DNA of 64,000 nucleotides from an uncultured Cuneatibacter sp. (lineage in GTDB: Bacteria > Bacillota > Clostridia > Lachnospirales > Lachnospiraceae), in NCBI GenBank assembly GCA_934234215.1, contig CAKQHB010000007.1, positions 47,037 to 111,036 on the forward strand, given 5' to 3'. Made by a program: the position numbers and the translations under genes. Numbering within the stretch: the first letter of the stretch is position 1; each line of letters starts with the position of its first letter. The notes beneath the pieces are model-generated. The model searched no databases, had not been told where the DNA came from, and worked only from the letters and a program-made list of their open reading frames with translations. Below, in pieces: positions 51,797 through 60,605 of the stretch.

Positions 51797-53932
51797 ATGG
51801 GAAATACAAACCACAGCCCGGAGAACTTTTGGAACCGGGAACTGAGCTGGATCGAATTTAATGCAAGAATTCTGGATGAAGCAAGAGACAAGAACAATCC
51901 GCTTTTTGAGCGCCTGAAGTTCCTCAGCATCACCGCATCGAATCTGGATGAATTTTTCATGGTTCGTGTGGCATCCCTCAAGGATCAGGTGCATGCAGGA
52001 TATAAGAAAAAAGATATCGCCGGTATGACATCCGAAGAGCAGCTGGCAGCAATCAGTGAGCGCATTCATCAGTTTTCCAATGTGCAGCAGACGACGTATC
52101 AGCGTTCTCTGCGCCCGCTCATGGAAGATGCAGGTCTGCATATCTATGCAATGAACGAACCGCTGACTCCCGAAGATGGCGCTTATGTGGATCAGTATTT
52201 TATGGATCAGGTATATCCGGTGCTGACCCCGATGGCAGTGGATTCTTCGAGACCGTTCCCGCTGATCGTGAATAAGACCCTGAATCTGGCGGCATTGATC
52301 CGCAAGAAGGGCGATCCGGATGCAGAGGAAGAGTTTGCAACGGTACAGGTGCCTTCCGTTCTGCCGAGACTCGTTGTGCTGCCGGAGACAAAGCATCGTG
52401 GTACCCGCGTGATCCTGTTGGAGCAGGTCATTGCACGCAATATGTCCCGTCTGTTCTTAAATTATGATGTTGTTTGTACCCATCCGTACCGAATCATGCG
52501 TAACGCCGATCTGACCATCGAGGAGGATGAGGCGGAGGATCTGTTAAAGGAGATCCAGAAGCAGTTGAAGAAGCGTCAGTGGGGCGAAGTCATCCGTCTG
52601 GAAGTGGACGAGGGCATGGATAAGAAGCTGCGCAAGATCCTGACGAAGGAACTGCACATCAAGGAAGCAGACATTTATCCCACCGGCGGTCCGCTGGATC
52701 TGACGTTCCTGATGAAGGTATATGGATTGTCTGGATTTGAAGCGTATAAGACACCGAAATACATCCCGCAGCCGGTTCCGGAGATCGATCCGGAAAAGAG
52801 CATTTTCGACAATATTAGAGAGCACGATATTCTGCTGTCCCATCCGTATCAGACCTTTGATCCGGTCGTGGACTTTATCAGGCAGGCAGCGGTGGATCCG
52901 AAGGTTCTGGCAATCAAGCAGACGCTGTACCGTGTCAGCGGTAATTCCCCAATCATCGCAGCGCTGGCAAAGGCAGCAGACAATGGCAAGCAGGTATCAG
53001 TTCTGGTAGAATTGAAAGCCCGTTTTGATGAGGAGAACAATATCGCGTGGGCAAAGATGCTGGAGAAGGCAGGCTGTCACGTTATTTATGGATTGTTAGG
53101 ATTAAAGACTCACAGCAAGATCGCACTGGTTGTCCGCAGAGAGGAAGACGGCATCCGCCGCTATGTTCACCTCGGTACCGGTAATTACAATGATGCGACG
53201 GCAAAGCTGTATACCGATATGGGACTTCTGACCTGCAACCGCGCCATCGGCGAGGATGCAACCGCCGTGTTCAATATGCTGTCCGGTTATTCCGAACCGC
53301 TGTACTGGAACAAGCTGGCGCTGGCACCGCTGTGGCTGCGAAATAAGTTCTACAGCCTGATCGCCAGAGAGACGGAGCATGCGAAGGCAGGACGTCCGGC
53401 AAAGATCGTGGCAAAGATGAATTCCCTGTGTGATGCCGGTATCATCGAGGCGTTGTATGAAGCGTCGGCGGCAGGTGTACAGATCGATCTGATCGTGCGC
53501 GGTATCTGTTGTCTGAAGGTTGGCATTCCGGGCGTGAGCGAAAACATTCGCGTCAGATCTCTGGTAGGCAATTTCCTGGAGCACAGCCGTATTTTCTATT
53601 TCCTGAACGACGGGGAAGAGGAGGTATACATGGGCAGTGCAGACTGGATGCCGCGTAACCTGGATAAGCGTGTGGAGATTCTGTTCCCGGTGGAAAATCC
53701 GGAATTAAAGCAGAGAGTCATTCATATTCTGGACGTACAGCTGGCAGATACGGAAAAAGCGCGTCTGCTGCAGCCGGATGGCACCTATGGCAGAGTGGAC
53801 CGGAGAGGCAAGGTGCATATCTGTGCACAGGATACCTTCTGTCAGGAAGCAGAGCAGGCAGCGAAAAAAGAACATGCCGAAGAGACAAAACGGACCTTTG
53901 TTCCGATGGAAAAGCCGGAAGAGGAAGAATAA
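51797..53932 (+). CDS. ppk1: Polyphosphate kinase 1
   Basis: A 711-residue PPK1, which makes polyphosphate from ATP reversibly. The N-terminus ENFWNRELSWIEFNARIL, FLSITASNLDEFFMVRV, the phosphate-accepting histidine segment LKTHSKIALVVRRE and YVHLGTGNYNDATAKLY are family marks. The second phospholipase-D-like half includes RVRSLVGNFLEHSRIFYF. The C-terminal ~40 residues are charged and unique. GGAGGGG lies upstream of the ATG. A terminator follows. Confidence 0.97.
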   Translation: MGNTNHSPENFWNRELSWIEFNARILDEARDKNNPLFERLKFLSITASNLDEFFMVRVASLKDQVHAGYKKKDIAGMTSEEQLAAISERIHQFSNVQQTTYQRSLRPLMEDAGLHIYAMNEPLTPEDGAYVDQYFMDQVYPVLTPMAVDSSRPFPLIVNKTLNLAALIRKKGDPDAEEEFATVQVPSVLPRLVVLPETKHRGTRVILLEQVIARNMSRLFLNYDVVCTHPYRIMRNADLTIEEDEAEDLLKEIQKQLKKRQWGEVIRLEVDEGMDKKLRKILTKELHIKEADIYPTGGPLDLTFLMKVYGLSGFEAYKTPKYIPQPVPEIDPEKSIFDNIREHDILLSHPYQTFDPVVDFIRQAAVDPKVLAIKQTLYRVSGNSPIIAALAKAADNGKQVSVLVELKARFDEENNIAWAKMLEKAGCHVIYGLLGLKTHSKIALVVRREEDGIRRYVHLGTGNYNDATAKLYTDMGLLTCNRAIGEDATAVFNMLSGYSEPLYWNKLALAPLWLRNKFYSLIARETEHAKAGRPAKIVAKMNSLCDAGIIEALYEASAAGVQIDLIVRGICCLKVGIPGVSENIRVRSLVGNFLEHSRIFYFLNDGEEEVYMGSADWMPRNLDKRVEILFPVENPELKQRVIHILDVQLADTEKARLLQPDGTYGRVDRRGKVHICAQDTFCQEAEQAAKKEHAEETKRTFVPMEKPEEEE

Positions 53933-53944
53933 TTGTGTGAAAAT

Positions 53945-53985
53945 AGCGGGAGTAAGCGAAAAAAGGCTTGCAATCCCGCTGTTTT
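53945..53985 (+). terminator. Terminator after ppk1
   Basis: Stem AGCGGGA (53945-53951) and TCCCGCT (53974-53980) with a long loop, followed by GTTTT. Weak to moderate. Confidence 0.5.
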
Positions 53986-53995
53986 CCTGTAAAAT
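53968..53995 (+). promoter_or_regulatory. Putative promoter of the ABC-F gene
   Basis: TTGCAA (53968-53973) and TAAAAT (53990-53995) with a 16-base spacer, overlapping the ppk1 terminator and 42 bases before the ABC-F start. Confidence 0.4.
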
Positions 53996-54037
53996 AAAGC
54001 ATGTTGCGATGAAACACGAACACGAATGGAGTAAGAT

Positions 54038-55663
54038 ATGATTAGTGCAAATGGCGTAACACTTCGAGTAGGCAAGAAGGCATTGTTCGAAGATGTAAAT
54101 ATTAAGTTCACAGAGGGAAACTGTTATGGTCTGATCGGTGCAAATGGCGCTGGTAAGTCCACATTTCTGAAAATTTTATCCGGTGCACTGGAGCCGACAA
54201 ACGGCAGCATCGTGATCACTCCCGGACAGCGTCTGTCCGTGCTGGAGCAGGATCACTTCAAATACGATGACTGTGTTGTTCTGGACACCGTTATGATGGG
54301 AAATGCCCGTCTGTTTGAGGTTAAGGCAGAGCGGGAAGAGATCTACGCAAACTTTACCGAGGAAGACGGTATCCGCGCAGCAGAGCTGGAAGAAGAGTTT
54401 GCAAACATGAACGGATGGGAAGCAGAGGCAGACGCTGCGACTCTGTTAAATGGTCTGGGCATCGACACGGAGCTTCACAGCAAGCTTATGGGCGAGTTAA
54501 ACGGCAGTGAGAAGGTTAAAGTCCTGCTGGCGAGAGCCCTGTTCGGTAATCCCGACATTCTGCTGCTCGACGAGCCGACAAACCATCTGGATCTGGCTGC
54601 CATCGACTGGCTGGAGGAGTTTTTGATCAACTTCGAGAACACCGTTATCGTTGTCTCCCATGACCGTTACTTTCTGAATAAAGTATGTACCCACATCGCA
54701 GATATCGATTATGCGAAGATTCAGCTGTATTCCGGTAACTACGATTTCTGGTATGAGTCCTCTCAGCTGATGATCCGTCAGATGAAAGAGGCAAACCGTA
54801 AGAAAGAAGAGAAGATCAAGGAGCTGCAGGAGTTCATTCAGAGATTCTCCGCAAACGCTTCCAAGTCCAAGCAGGCAACCTCCAGAAAGCGTGCTCTGGA
54901 GAAGATTCAGCTGGATGATATTCGTCCGTCCAGCAGAAAGTATCCGTACATCGACTTCCGCCCGGAGCGTGAGATCGGTAACGAAGTGCTGACCGTAGAA
55001 AATCTGACAAAGACCATCGACGGCGTAAAGGTACTGGATCATGTTTCCTTTATCGTAGGTCATGATGATAAGATCGCATTTGTTGGTTCTGACGAGCTGG
55101 CAAAGACGACTCTGTTCCAGATCCTGATGGGCGAGATGGAGCCGGATGAAGGTTCCTTCAAGTGGGGCGTTACCACCAGTCAGGCATATTTCCCGAAGGA
55201 CTTCGGCAGCGAGTTTGATTCCGATCTGACGATCACAGACTGGCTGACCCAGTATTCCCCGGTTAAGGATATGACTTATGTCAGAGGCTTCCTCGGACGT
55301 ATGCTGTTCCCCGGTGAGGACGGCGTAAAGCAGGTCAAGGTTCTGTCCGGTGGTGAGAAGGTGCGCTGCCTGCTGTCCCGTATGATGATCTCTGCAGCAA
55401 ACGTGCTGGTATTCGATGAGCCGACGAACCATCTGGATATGGAATCCATCACTGCCCTGAACAACGGCATGATGAAATTCCCCGGCGTAATCCTGTTTGC
55501 ATCCCGCGACCATCAGATTGTGCAGACGACTGCAAACCGTATTATGGAATTTGTCAATGGCGGTCTGATCGACAAGATCACCACTTACGACGAGTATCTG
55601 GAGAGCGATGAGATGGCGAAGAAGCGTCAGGTATACAACGCTGCTACCGATGATGAAGACTGA
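54038..55663 (+). CDS. ABC-F family ATP-binding protein
   Basis: A 541-residue soluble protein with two ATP-binding cassettes and no membrane segment, as in ABC-F translation factors. Walker A is GLIGANGAGKSTFLKIL in the first cassette; in the second it is degenerate (AFVGSDELAKTTLFQIL, missing the usual GxNGxGK). Signatures are ELNGSEKVKVLLARAL (unusual N for S) and VLSGGEKVRCLLSRM; both Walker B motifs (DEPTNHLD) are intact. The linker between them is charged (residues ~245-295). It resembles the YbiT-type group. Its terminator lies in the next reading frame. Confidence 0.9.
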   Translation: MISANGVTLRVGKKALFEDVNIKFTEGNCYGLIGANGAGKSTFLKILSGALEPTNGSIVITPGQRLSVLEQDHFKYDDCVVLDTVMMGNARLFEVKAEREEIYANFTEEDGIRAAELEEEFANMNGWEAEADAATLLNGLGIDTELHSKLMGELNGSEKVKVLLARALFGNPDILLLDEPTNHLDLAAIDWLEEFLINFENTVIVVSHDRYFLNKVCTHIADIDYAKIQLYSGNYDFWYESSQLMIRQMKEANRKKEEKIKELQEFIQRFSANASKSKQATSRKRALEKIQLDDIRPSSRKYPYIDFRPEREIGNEVLTVENLTKTIDGVKVLDHVSFIVGHDDKIAFVGSDELAKTTLFQILMGEMEPDEGSFKWGVTTSQAYFPKDFGSEFDSDLTITDWLTQYSPVKDMTYVRGFLGRMLFPGEDGVKQVKVLSGGEKVRCLLSRMMISAANVLVFDEPTNHLDMESITALNNGMMKFPGVILFASRDHQIVQTTANRIMEFVNGGLIDKITTYDEYLESDEMAKKRQVYNAATDDED

Positions 55664-56399
55664 GAAACAGACGGTCCGGAATGAGTTTCCGGGCCGTTTT
55701 TTCAGAATAAACGGAAACAAGCTGAAGGTGCTGGCGCTGCTTCTGATGATCGTGGATCATACCGGCGCGATCTTCTTTCCGGGGCAGCTTCCGGTGACGC
55801 TGTTCGGACATACTTATCCGCTGCTGCGGCTGATCGGAAGACTGTCGTTTCCCATCTATGCATTTTTGCTGGCACAGGGGGCAGTGCATACGAGCAACGG
55901 GATCCGCTACAGCCTGCGGCTTTTGCTCTTGTTCGTTGTATCAGAGGTGCCCTATGATCTGGTGCTGCACGGAACAGCGTGGTACTGGGACAATCAGAAT
56001 ATCTTTCTGACGCTGCTTCTGGGCCTGCTGGTGATCCGGGCAGATGTGGAGTTCAAAAAACGATTCCCGGAGCCAAATGCATCCATGTATGGAGTCTTTG
56101 CGCTGGCAGCGGGCTGTTTTCTGGCGCAGGAGCTGCATGCCGACTATGGAATGACCGGCGTATTGATGTGCTATCTGCTCTATTTGTCCGGGAAAAACCG
56201 CATTTTACAGGCAGTGTCTCTTGTGCTGGTGAATGTATTTTGCTACGGCGGCATCCAGTCTTATGCAGCGCTTGCCATTGTTCCCATCAGTCTGTATGAC
56301 GGCAGCCGGGGCAAAAACAGCCCGGTATTAAAATGGGCATTTTATGTTCTGTATCCGATGCATTTGCTTGTATTTTTCTTACTGAAAATTTACTTGTAA
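55653..56399 (+). CDS. TraX-like membrane protein
   Basis: A 248-residue membrane protein with about seven hydrophobic segments and the TraX family start LKVLALLLMIVDHTGAIFFP, then RLSFPIYAFLLAQG. TraX of conjugative plasmids acetylates pilin; chromosomal relatives are acyltransferase-like with unknown roles. The start is uncertain. ATG 55653 (or 55650) overlaps the end of the ABC-F gene, lacks a ribosome binding site and has a terminator hairpin within its first codons. A later GTG at 55728 would keep the whole family domain. Confidence 0.75.
   Translation: MKTEKQTVRNEFPGRFFRINGNKLKVLALLLMIVDHTGAIFFPGQLPVTLFGHTYPLLRLIGRLSFPIYAFLLAQGAVHTSNGIRYSLRLLLLFVVSEVPYDLVLHGTAWYWDNQNIFLTLLLGLLVIRADVEFKKRFPEPNASMYGVFALAAGCFLAQELHADYGMTGVLMCYLLYLSGKNRILQAVSLVLVNVFCYGGIQSYAALAIVPISLYDGSRGKNSPVLKWAFYVLYPMHLLVFFLLKIYL
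55671..55702 (+). terminator. Intrinsic terminator after the ABC-F gene, inside the TraX reading frame
   Basis: Stem ACGGTCCGGAA (55671-55681) and TTCCGGGCCGT (55687-55697) with one G-T pair, then six T. It starts 8 bases after the ABC-F stop. Confidence 0.8.
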
Positions 56400-56448
56400 A
56401 ACCGGGCGACATAGAGTAAACTGTAACTAAATTAAGAGGAGGTGCGAA

Positions 56449-56892
56449 ATGGATTCCATTGTGTGGTTGGGAGTATTGATTCTTATGATTCTTCTGGAAC
56501 TTGCGACGATGGGACTGACGACGATCTGGTTTGCAGGAGGCGCTCTGGCGGCATTTATCGCAGCACTTTGCGGCGCTTCGCTTTTGGTAGAGCTGGGATT
56601 GTTTCTGGTCGTTTCGTTCCTGTTGCTGTTCGCATTTCGTCCGCTGGCGATGCGCTATGTCAATTCCCGGACAGTCAAGACGAATGTTGAGAGTCTGGCG
56701 GGAAAGACCGCGCGTGTGACAGAAGAGATCAACAATGAGATGGGACAGGGAACCGCCGTGTTAAATGGGCAGGAGTGGACAGCCCGCTCGGCGGACGATA
56801 CCGTGATTCCGGCAGGAAGTCTGGTTGTCGTAGATGCAGTTTCCGGTGTGAAGCTGCTTGTCCACAAAAAAGAAAATGGAGGAAATAAGTAA
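56449..56892 (+). CDS. NfeD family membrane protein
   Basis: A 147-residue protein with two or three N-terminal transmembrane segments (LGVLILMILLELATMG and a second block to residue ~65) and a C-terminal OB-fold-like domain (GKTARVTEEI ... GQEWTARSADDTVIPAGSLVVV in two parts). It is the short NfeD form that pairs with flotillin/slipin-type proteins in membrane quality control. GAGGAGG lies 6 bases before the ATG and the stop overlaps the next start by one base. Confidence 0.92.
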   Translation: MDSIVWLGVLILMILLELATMGLTTIWFAGGALAAFIAALCGASLLVELGLFLVVSFLLLFAFRPLAMRYVNSRTVKTNVESLAGKTARVTEEINNEMGQGTAVLNGQEWTARSADDTVIPAGSLVVVDAVSGVKLLVHKKENGGNK

Positions 56893-57821
56893 TGGGACCT
56901 TTAATTGCAGTTGCAGTTCTGATCGTAGTGATTTTGCTGATCCTGGTGTCCTGCATTAAGATCGTACCGCAGGCGACCGCGATGGTAGTGGAGCGTCTGG
57001 GCGGATACCTTGGAACATGGTCTGTTGGCGTTCACTTCAAAGTACCGTTTATTGACCGTGTGGCAAAGAGAGTCATCCTGAAAGAGCAGGTTGTTGACTT
57101 TGCACCGCAGCCCGTGATCACAAAAGATAACGTAACGATGCGAATCGACACCGTTGTATTCTTCCAGATCACAGACCCGAAGCTGTTTGCATACGGCGTT
57201 GAGAACCCGATCATGGCAATCGAAAATCTGACCGCTACCACCCTGAGAAACATCATCGGTGATCTGGAGCTGGATCAGACGCTGACTTCCCGTGAGACGA
57301 TCAATACAAAGATGCGTGCATCTCTGGATGTTGCCACCGACCCCTGGGGCATCAAGGTCAACCGCGTTGAGTTAAAGAACATCATTCCTCCGGCAGCTAT
57401 TCAGGATGCGATGGAGAAGCAGATGAAGGCAGAGCGTGAGAGACGTGAGGCTGTCACCCGTGCAGAAGGTGAGAAGAAGTCTACCGTCCTCGTAGCAGAA
57501 GGTAAGAAGGAATCCGCAATTCTGGATGCAGAGGCAGAAAAGCAGGCTGCGATCCTTCGTGCAGAAGCAAAGAAAGAAGCTATGATCCGCGAGGCAGAAG
57601 GTCAGGCACTTGCCATCCAGAAGGTACAGCAGGCAACCGCAGACGGTATCCGCTATATCAAGGAGGCAGGAGCAGATGAAGCAGTTCTTCGTCTGAAGAG
57701 TTTGGAAGCATTTGCAAAGGCAGCTGATGGCAAGGCTACCAAGATCATCATTCCATCTGAGATTCAGGGAATGGCAGGTCTTGCAAAGTCCGCAGCAGAG
57801 ATCATCAAAGAGCAGCAGTAA
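56892..57821 (+). CDS. SPFH/band 7 protein (slipin/QmcA-like)
   Basis: A 309-residue stomatin-like protein. An N-terminal membrane anchor (residues ~2-22, LIAVAVLIVVILLILVSC) is followed by an SPFH domain (VVERLGGYLGTW, KEQVVDFAPQPVITKDNV) and a long alanine/glutamate/lysine coiled coil (residues ~180-260) with repeated AEGEKK, AEAEKQ and AEAKKE units. Works in membrane microdomains with NfeD, encoded just before it and overlapping by one base. Confidence 0.93.
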   Translation: MGPLIAVAVLIVVILLILVSCIKIVPQATAMVVERLGGYLGTWSVGVHFKVPFIDRVAKRVILKEQVVDFAPQPVITKDNVTMRIDTVVFFQITDPKLFAYGVENPIMAIENLTATTLRNIIGDLELDQTLTSRETINTKMRASLDVATDPWGIKVNRVELKNIIPPAAIQDAMEKQMKAERERREAVTRAEGEKKSTVLVAEGKKESAILDAEAEKQAAILRAEAKKEAMIREAEGQALAIQKVQQATADGIRYIKEAGADEAVLRLKSLEAFAKAADGKATKIIIPSEIQGMAGLAKSAAEIIKEQQ

Positions 57822-57868
57822 GGAAGAGTCGTTCCTGCCGCGTGCGCATTATACAACAAAAAACGGAG

Positions 57869-57903
57869 AGACAGAGGCTTGCGAAAGGAAGCCTCTGTCT
57901 TTG
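57869..57903 (+). terminator. Terminator between the slipin gene and argF
   Basis: A perfect 12-bp stem, AGACAGAGGCTT (57869-57880) and AAGCCTCTGTCT (57889-57900), with an 8-base loop, followed only by a short T-run. Confidence 0.6.
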
Positions 57904-57922
57904 CGGATAAGTGGAGGACATT

Positions 57923-58918
57923 ATGGTAGACTTAAAAGGACGCGATTTTCTGAAATTACTGGACTATACCACCGAGGAGATTGAGTATCTGATCGATCTG
58001 GCAGCAGAGCTGAAGGCAAAGAAGAAAGCCGGAGAGCCGGTAGATCATCTGCGCGGCAGGAACGTAGCGCTGATCTTCGAAAAGACAAGTACCCGTACCC
58101 GCTGCTCGTTTGAGGTAGCTGCTCATGATCTGGGCATGGGAACGACTTATCTGGACCCCACGGGATCTCAGATCGGAAAGAAGGAGAGCATCGCAGATAC
58201 CGCCCGTGTTCTGGCTGGCATTTATGATGGCATCGAGTACCGTGGTTATGGACAGGAGATCGTGGAAGAGCTTGCAAAGTATTCCAAAGTGCCGGTATGG
58301 AATGGTCTGACGAATGAGTTTCATCCCACACAGATTCTGGCAGATATGCTGACGATCCGGGAGCATTTTGGACATCTGAAGGGCATTAACTTTGTATATA
58401 TGGGCGATGCCCGCTACAACATGGGCAACTCGCTGATGGTTGGCTGTGCAAAGCTGGGACTGAACTTCACTGCCTGCGCACCGAAGGCTTACTGGCCGGA
58501 AGAGAGTCTCGTACAGACCTGCCGCGACATCGCAGCAGAGACCGGTGCGACCATTCGTCTGGAAGAAGATGTGGAGAAGGGGGTTGCCGGTGCACAGGTA
58601 CTGTATACCGATGTTTGGGTATCTATGGGCGAGCCGGATGAGGTATGGAGTACAAGAATCCATGACCTGTCCCCGTATCAGGTCAATCGTCATGCAATGG
58701 AGCTGGCTGCAGAGGATGCAGTCTTCATGCACTGCCTGCCGGCGTTCCACGATGAAAAGACCGGTATCGGCCGTAAGATCGCAGAGAAGTACGGCATCGG
58801 AGAGATGGAAGTGACAGATGAAGTGTTCGAGTCTCCGCAGTCTATCGTATTTCAGGAAGCAGAGAACCGCATGCATACGATCAAGGCCGTGATGGCTGCA
58901 ACGCTGGGCTGGAGGTAA
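57923..58918 (+). CDS. argF: Ornithine carbamoyltransferase
   Basis: A 331-residue enzyme making citrulline from ornithine and carbamoyl phosphate. The carbamoyl phosphate loop is STRTRCSFE, followed by NGLTNEFHPTQILADMLT and the cysteine loop MHCLPAFHD that binds ornithine. Length and motifs are normal. The ATG at 57923 has GGAGG 5 bases upstream; a GTG at 57911 would add four residues. No other arginine gene is adjacent, so biosynthetic or catabolic use cannot be decided from context. Confidence 0.96.
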   Translation: MVDLKGRDFLKLLDYTTEEIEYLIDLAAELKAKKKAGEPVDHLRGRNVALIFEKTSTRTRCSFEVAAHDLGMGTTYLDPTGSQIGKKESIADTARVLAGIYDGIEYRGYGQEIVEELAKYSKVPVWNGLTNEFHPTQILADMLTIREHFGHLKGINFVYMGDARYNMGNSLMVGCAKLGLNFTACAPKAYWPEESLVQTCRDIAAETGATIRLEEDVEKGVAGAQVLYTDVWVSMGEPDEVWSTRIHDLSPYQVNRHAMELAAEDAVFMHCLPAFHDEKTGIGRKIAEKYGIGEMEVTDEVFESPQSIVFQEAENRMHTIKAVMAATLGWR

Positions 58919-58921
58919 GCA

Positions 58922-59227
58922 ATGGCAAAATTTCATTCCGGCAGACGTCCCGGCCAGAGAGAGATGATGCGGGATCTGCTGTCCATCGTGCTGATGCTGG
59001 TCATCGGTGTTATGGCAGTGCTGATCTTCTTTTTGCGGGATACTTATCGCGGACTGATTCCGGTGGTCTTTGGGCTGGGTGTCGTCCTGAACGGCGTCAA
59101 TGCCTGGAATTGCTGGTCGTTTCGGGAAAGACGCAAGAGAAATGTTCCGGGAATGGTTATTTCTCTGATTTTAATGGGAATTTTGCTGGCTTCCTGCATA
59201 TTGAGCGCGATCGGAACGAGCAACTAA
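58922..59227 (+). CDS. Small membrane protein of unknown function
   Basis: A 101-residue protein with a basic N-terminus (AKFHSGRRPGQR) and three hydrophobic segments (residues ~19-38, 43-62 and 76-97), the last two separated by the basic loop FRERRKRN. I do not recognise the family. It starts 3 bases after argF and ends 11 bases before birA, so it is probably in the same transcript. Confidence 0.7.
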   Translation: MAKFHSGRRPGQREMMRDLLSIVLMLVIGVMAVLIFFLRDTYRGLIPVVFGLGVVLNGVNAWNCWSFRERRKRNVPGMVISLILMGILLASCILSAIGTSN

Positions 59228-59238
59228 GGAGAGAAAAA

Positions 59239-60243
59239 GTGGAAAAAAAGCAATCGAATCGCAGTACAGAGGTCCTTGCGATCCTGCAGCAGGCAGGGGA
59301 GGACTTTGTCTCCGGGGAACAGCTTTGTCAGAAGCTTGGCGTTTCCCGGACTGCTGTGTGGAAGATTATCAAAAAATTAAAAGAAGACGGCTATGACATT
59401 GAGGGCGTTTCCAATCGGGGATATCGCCTGAAAGAAGAGCCGGAGATTCTGAGCAGAGAAGCGATCCTGACCCGGTTTCACGGCAGCTGGAGCTGTGCAC
59501 AGGTGGAGTGTTATCCGGTCATCGGTTCAACGAATGACCGGGCAAAAGAGGCATATGCGGAGGGCGCTCCCCACGGGACGCTCGTGGTAGCGGATTGTCA
59601 GAAAGCAGGAAAAGGTCGGCGCGGTCGCCAGTGGGAGACACCGGCAGGTGCTGCCATCGCGATGTCGAGTCTGCTGCGTCCGCAGCTGCCGCCGGAAAAA
59701 GCATCTATGCTGACGCTGGTAATGGCATTGGCGTTGGCACAGGGTGTTTCTACGGTGACAGGTCTGGAAGTGAAGATCAAATGGCCGAATGATCTCGTTG
59801 TAAATGGCAAAAAGCTCAGCGGAATCCTGACGGAGATGAGCGCCGATATGGACGAGATCCATTATGTTGTCATTGGAACCGGCGTGAATGTCAATGTGGA
59901 AGAATTTCCGGAGGAGATCCGGGAGACGGCAACGTCCCTGTATCTGGAGACCGGCAAGCGCTGGAACCGCGCTGAGATCATTGCAAGGACGATGGAGGCG
60001 TTTGAGCCGTTATATGAAGCATTTGAACAGGCACAGAGCTTAGCTCCGCTAAAAGCGCCCTATGAGGCTCTTCTGGCGAATAGGAATCAGGGCGTGCGTG
60101 TCCTCGCTGGAGAGAACAGCTACACCGGTATTGCACGCGGCATTGACGAGAGCGGCTGCCTGTTAGTCGAGCGGGAGGATGGCAGTGTGGACACGGTCAT
60201 GTCCGGCGAAGTGTCCGTCCGCGGAATTTATGGATATGTATAA
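59239..60243 (+). CDS. birA: Bifunctional biotin-protein ligase and biotin operon repressor
   Basis: A 334-residue BirA. Residues ~1-65 are a helix-turn-helix domain (SGEQLCQKLGVSRTAVWKIIKKLKEDGYDI in two parts); the rest is the biotin ligase with GSTNDRAKE, the ATP/biotin loop GKGRRGRQWETPAG and KWPNDLVVNGKKLSGILTE. It attaches biotin to carboxylase carrier proteins and can repress biotin genes. It starts with GTG at 59239, with AAGGAG 7 bases upstream; the open frame back to 59110 runs inside the previous gene. Confidence 0.95.
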   Translation: MEKKQSNRSTEVLAILQQAGEDFVSGEQLCQKLGVSRTAVWKIIKKLKEDGYDIEGVSNRGYRLKEEPEILSREAILTRFHGSWSCAQVECYPVIGSTNDRAKEAYAEGAPHGTLVVADCQKAGKGRRGRQWETPAGAAIAMSSLLRPQLPPEKASMLTLVMALALAQGVSTVTGLEVKIKWPNDLVVNGKKLSGILTEMSADMDEIHYVVIGTGVNVNVEEFPEEIRETATSLYLETGKRWNRAEIIARTMEAFEPLYEAFEQAQSLAPLKAPYEALLANRNQGVRVLAGENSYTGIARGIDESGCLLVEREDGSVDTVMSGEVSVRGIYGYV

Positions 60244-60257
60244 AGAGGAACGAAAGA

Positions 60258-60605
60258 ATGGATTTTTTACAGGAAACAGACAATATCGTGCTTTGCGGAG
60301 CCAACTCCTATGAGCAGAAGTTTTATCTGAATGACCAGTTTGCCGGATTGCCGGAGAGCATCAAGCAGGAATTGCAGATCATGTGTGTGATGTACACCGA
60401 AGATGTGGGCGGCATTCTGACACTGGAATATGAGGAAGACGGAACGCTGATCTTCCGTTCCGTGGCAGACGAGACCGACTATCTGTATGACGAGATCGGC
60501 AGTGTTCTGAAGATCAAGGAGCTGCAGCAGACAAAGCGAGAGCTGCTGGAGTCTTTGGAGCTGTATTTCAGAGTCTTTTATCTGGGAGAAGATGTGGATG
60601 AATAA
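60258..60605 (+). CDS. Conserved small protein (DUF6145-like)
   Basis: A 115-residue soluble, acidic protein. The pattern LCGANSYEQKFYLNDQFAGLP ... EDVGGILTLEYEEDGTLIF ... YDEIGSVLKI ... TKRELLESLELYFRVFYLG resembles a family I recall as DUF6145, found in Lachnospiraceae between birA and dusB. Function unknown. Its 3' end overlaps the dusB start, indicating coupling. AGAGGAA is upstream of the ATG. Confidence 0.75.
   Translation: MDFLQETDNIVLCGANSYEQKFYLNDQFAGLPESIKQELQIMCVMYTEDVGGILTLEYEEDGTLIFRSVADETDYLYDEIGSVLKIKELQQTKRELLESLELYFRVFYLGEDVDE

Noticed and set aside
54497..55720. A 407-codon open frame on the minus strand opposite the ABC-F gene
   Set aside because: Antisense shadow of a gene with clear ATPase motifs.
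57420..57660. Repetitive AE-(G/A)-EKK coding sequence
   Set aside because: It is the normal coiled coil of a slipin-type protein and not a DNA repeat element.
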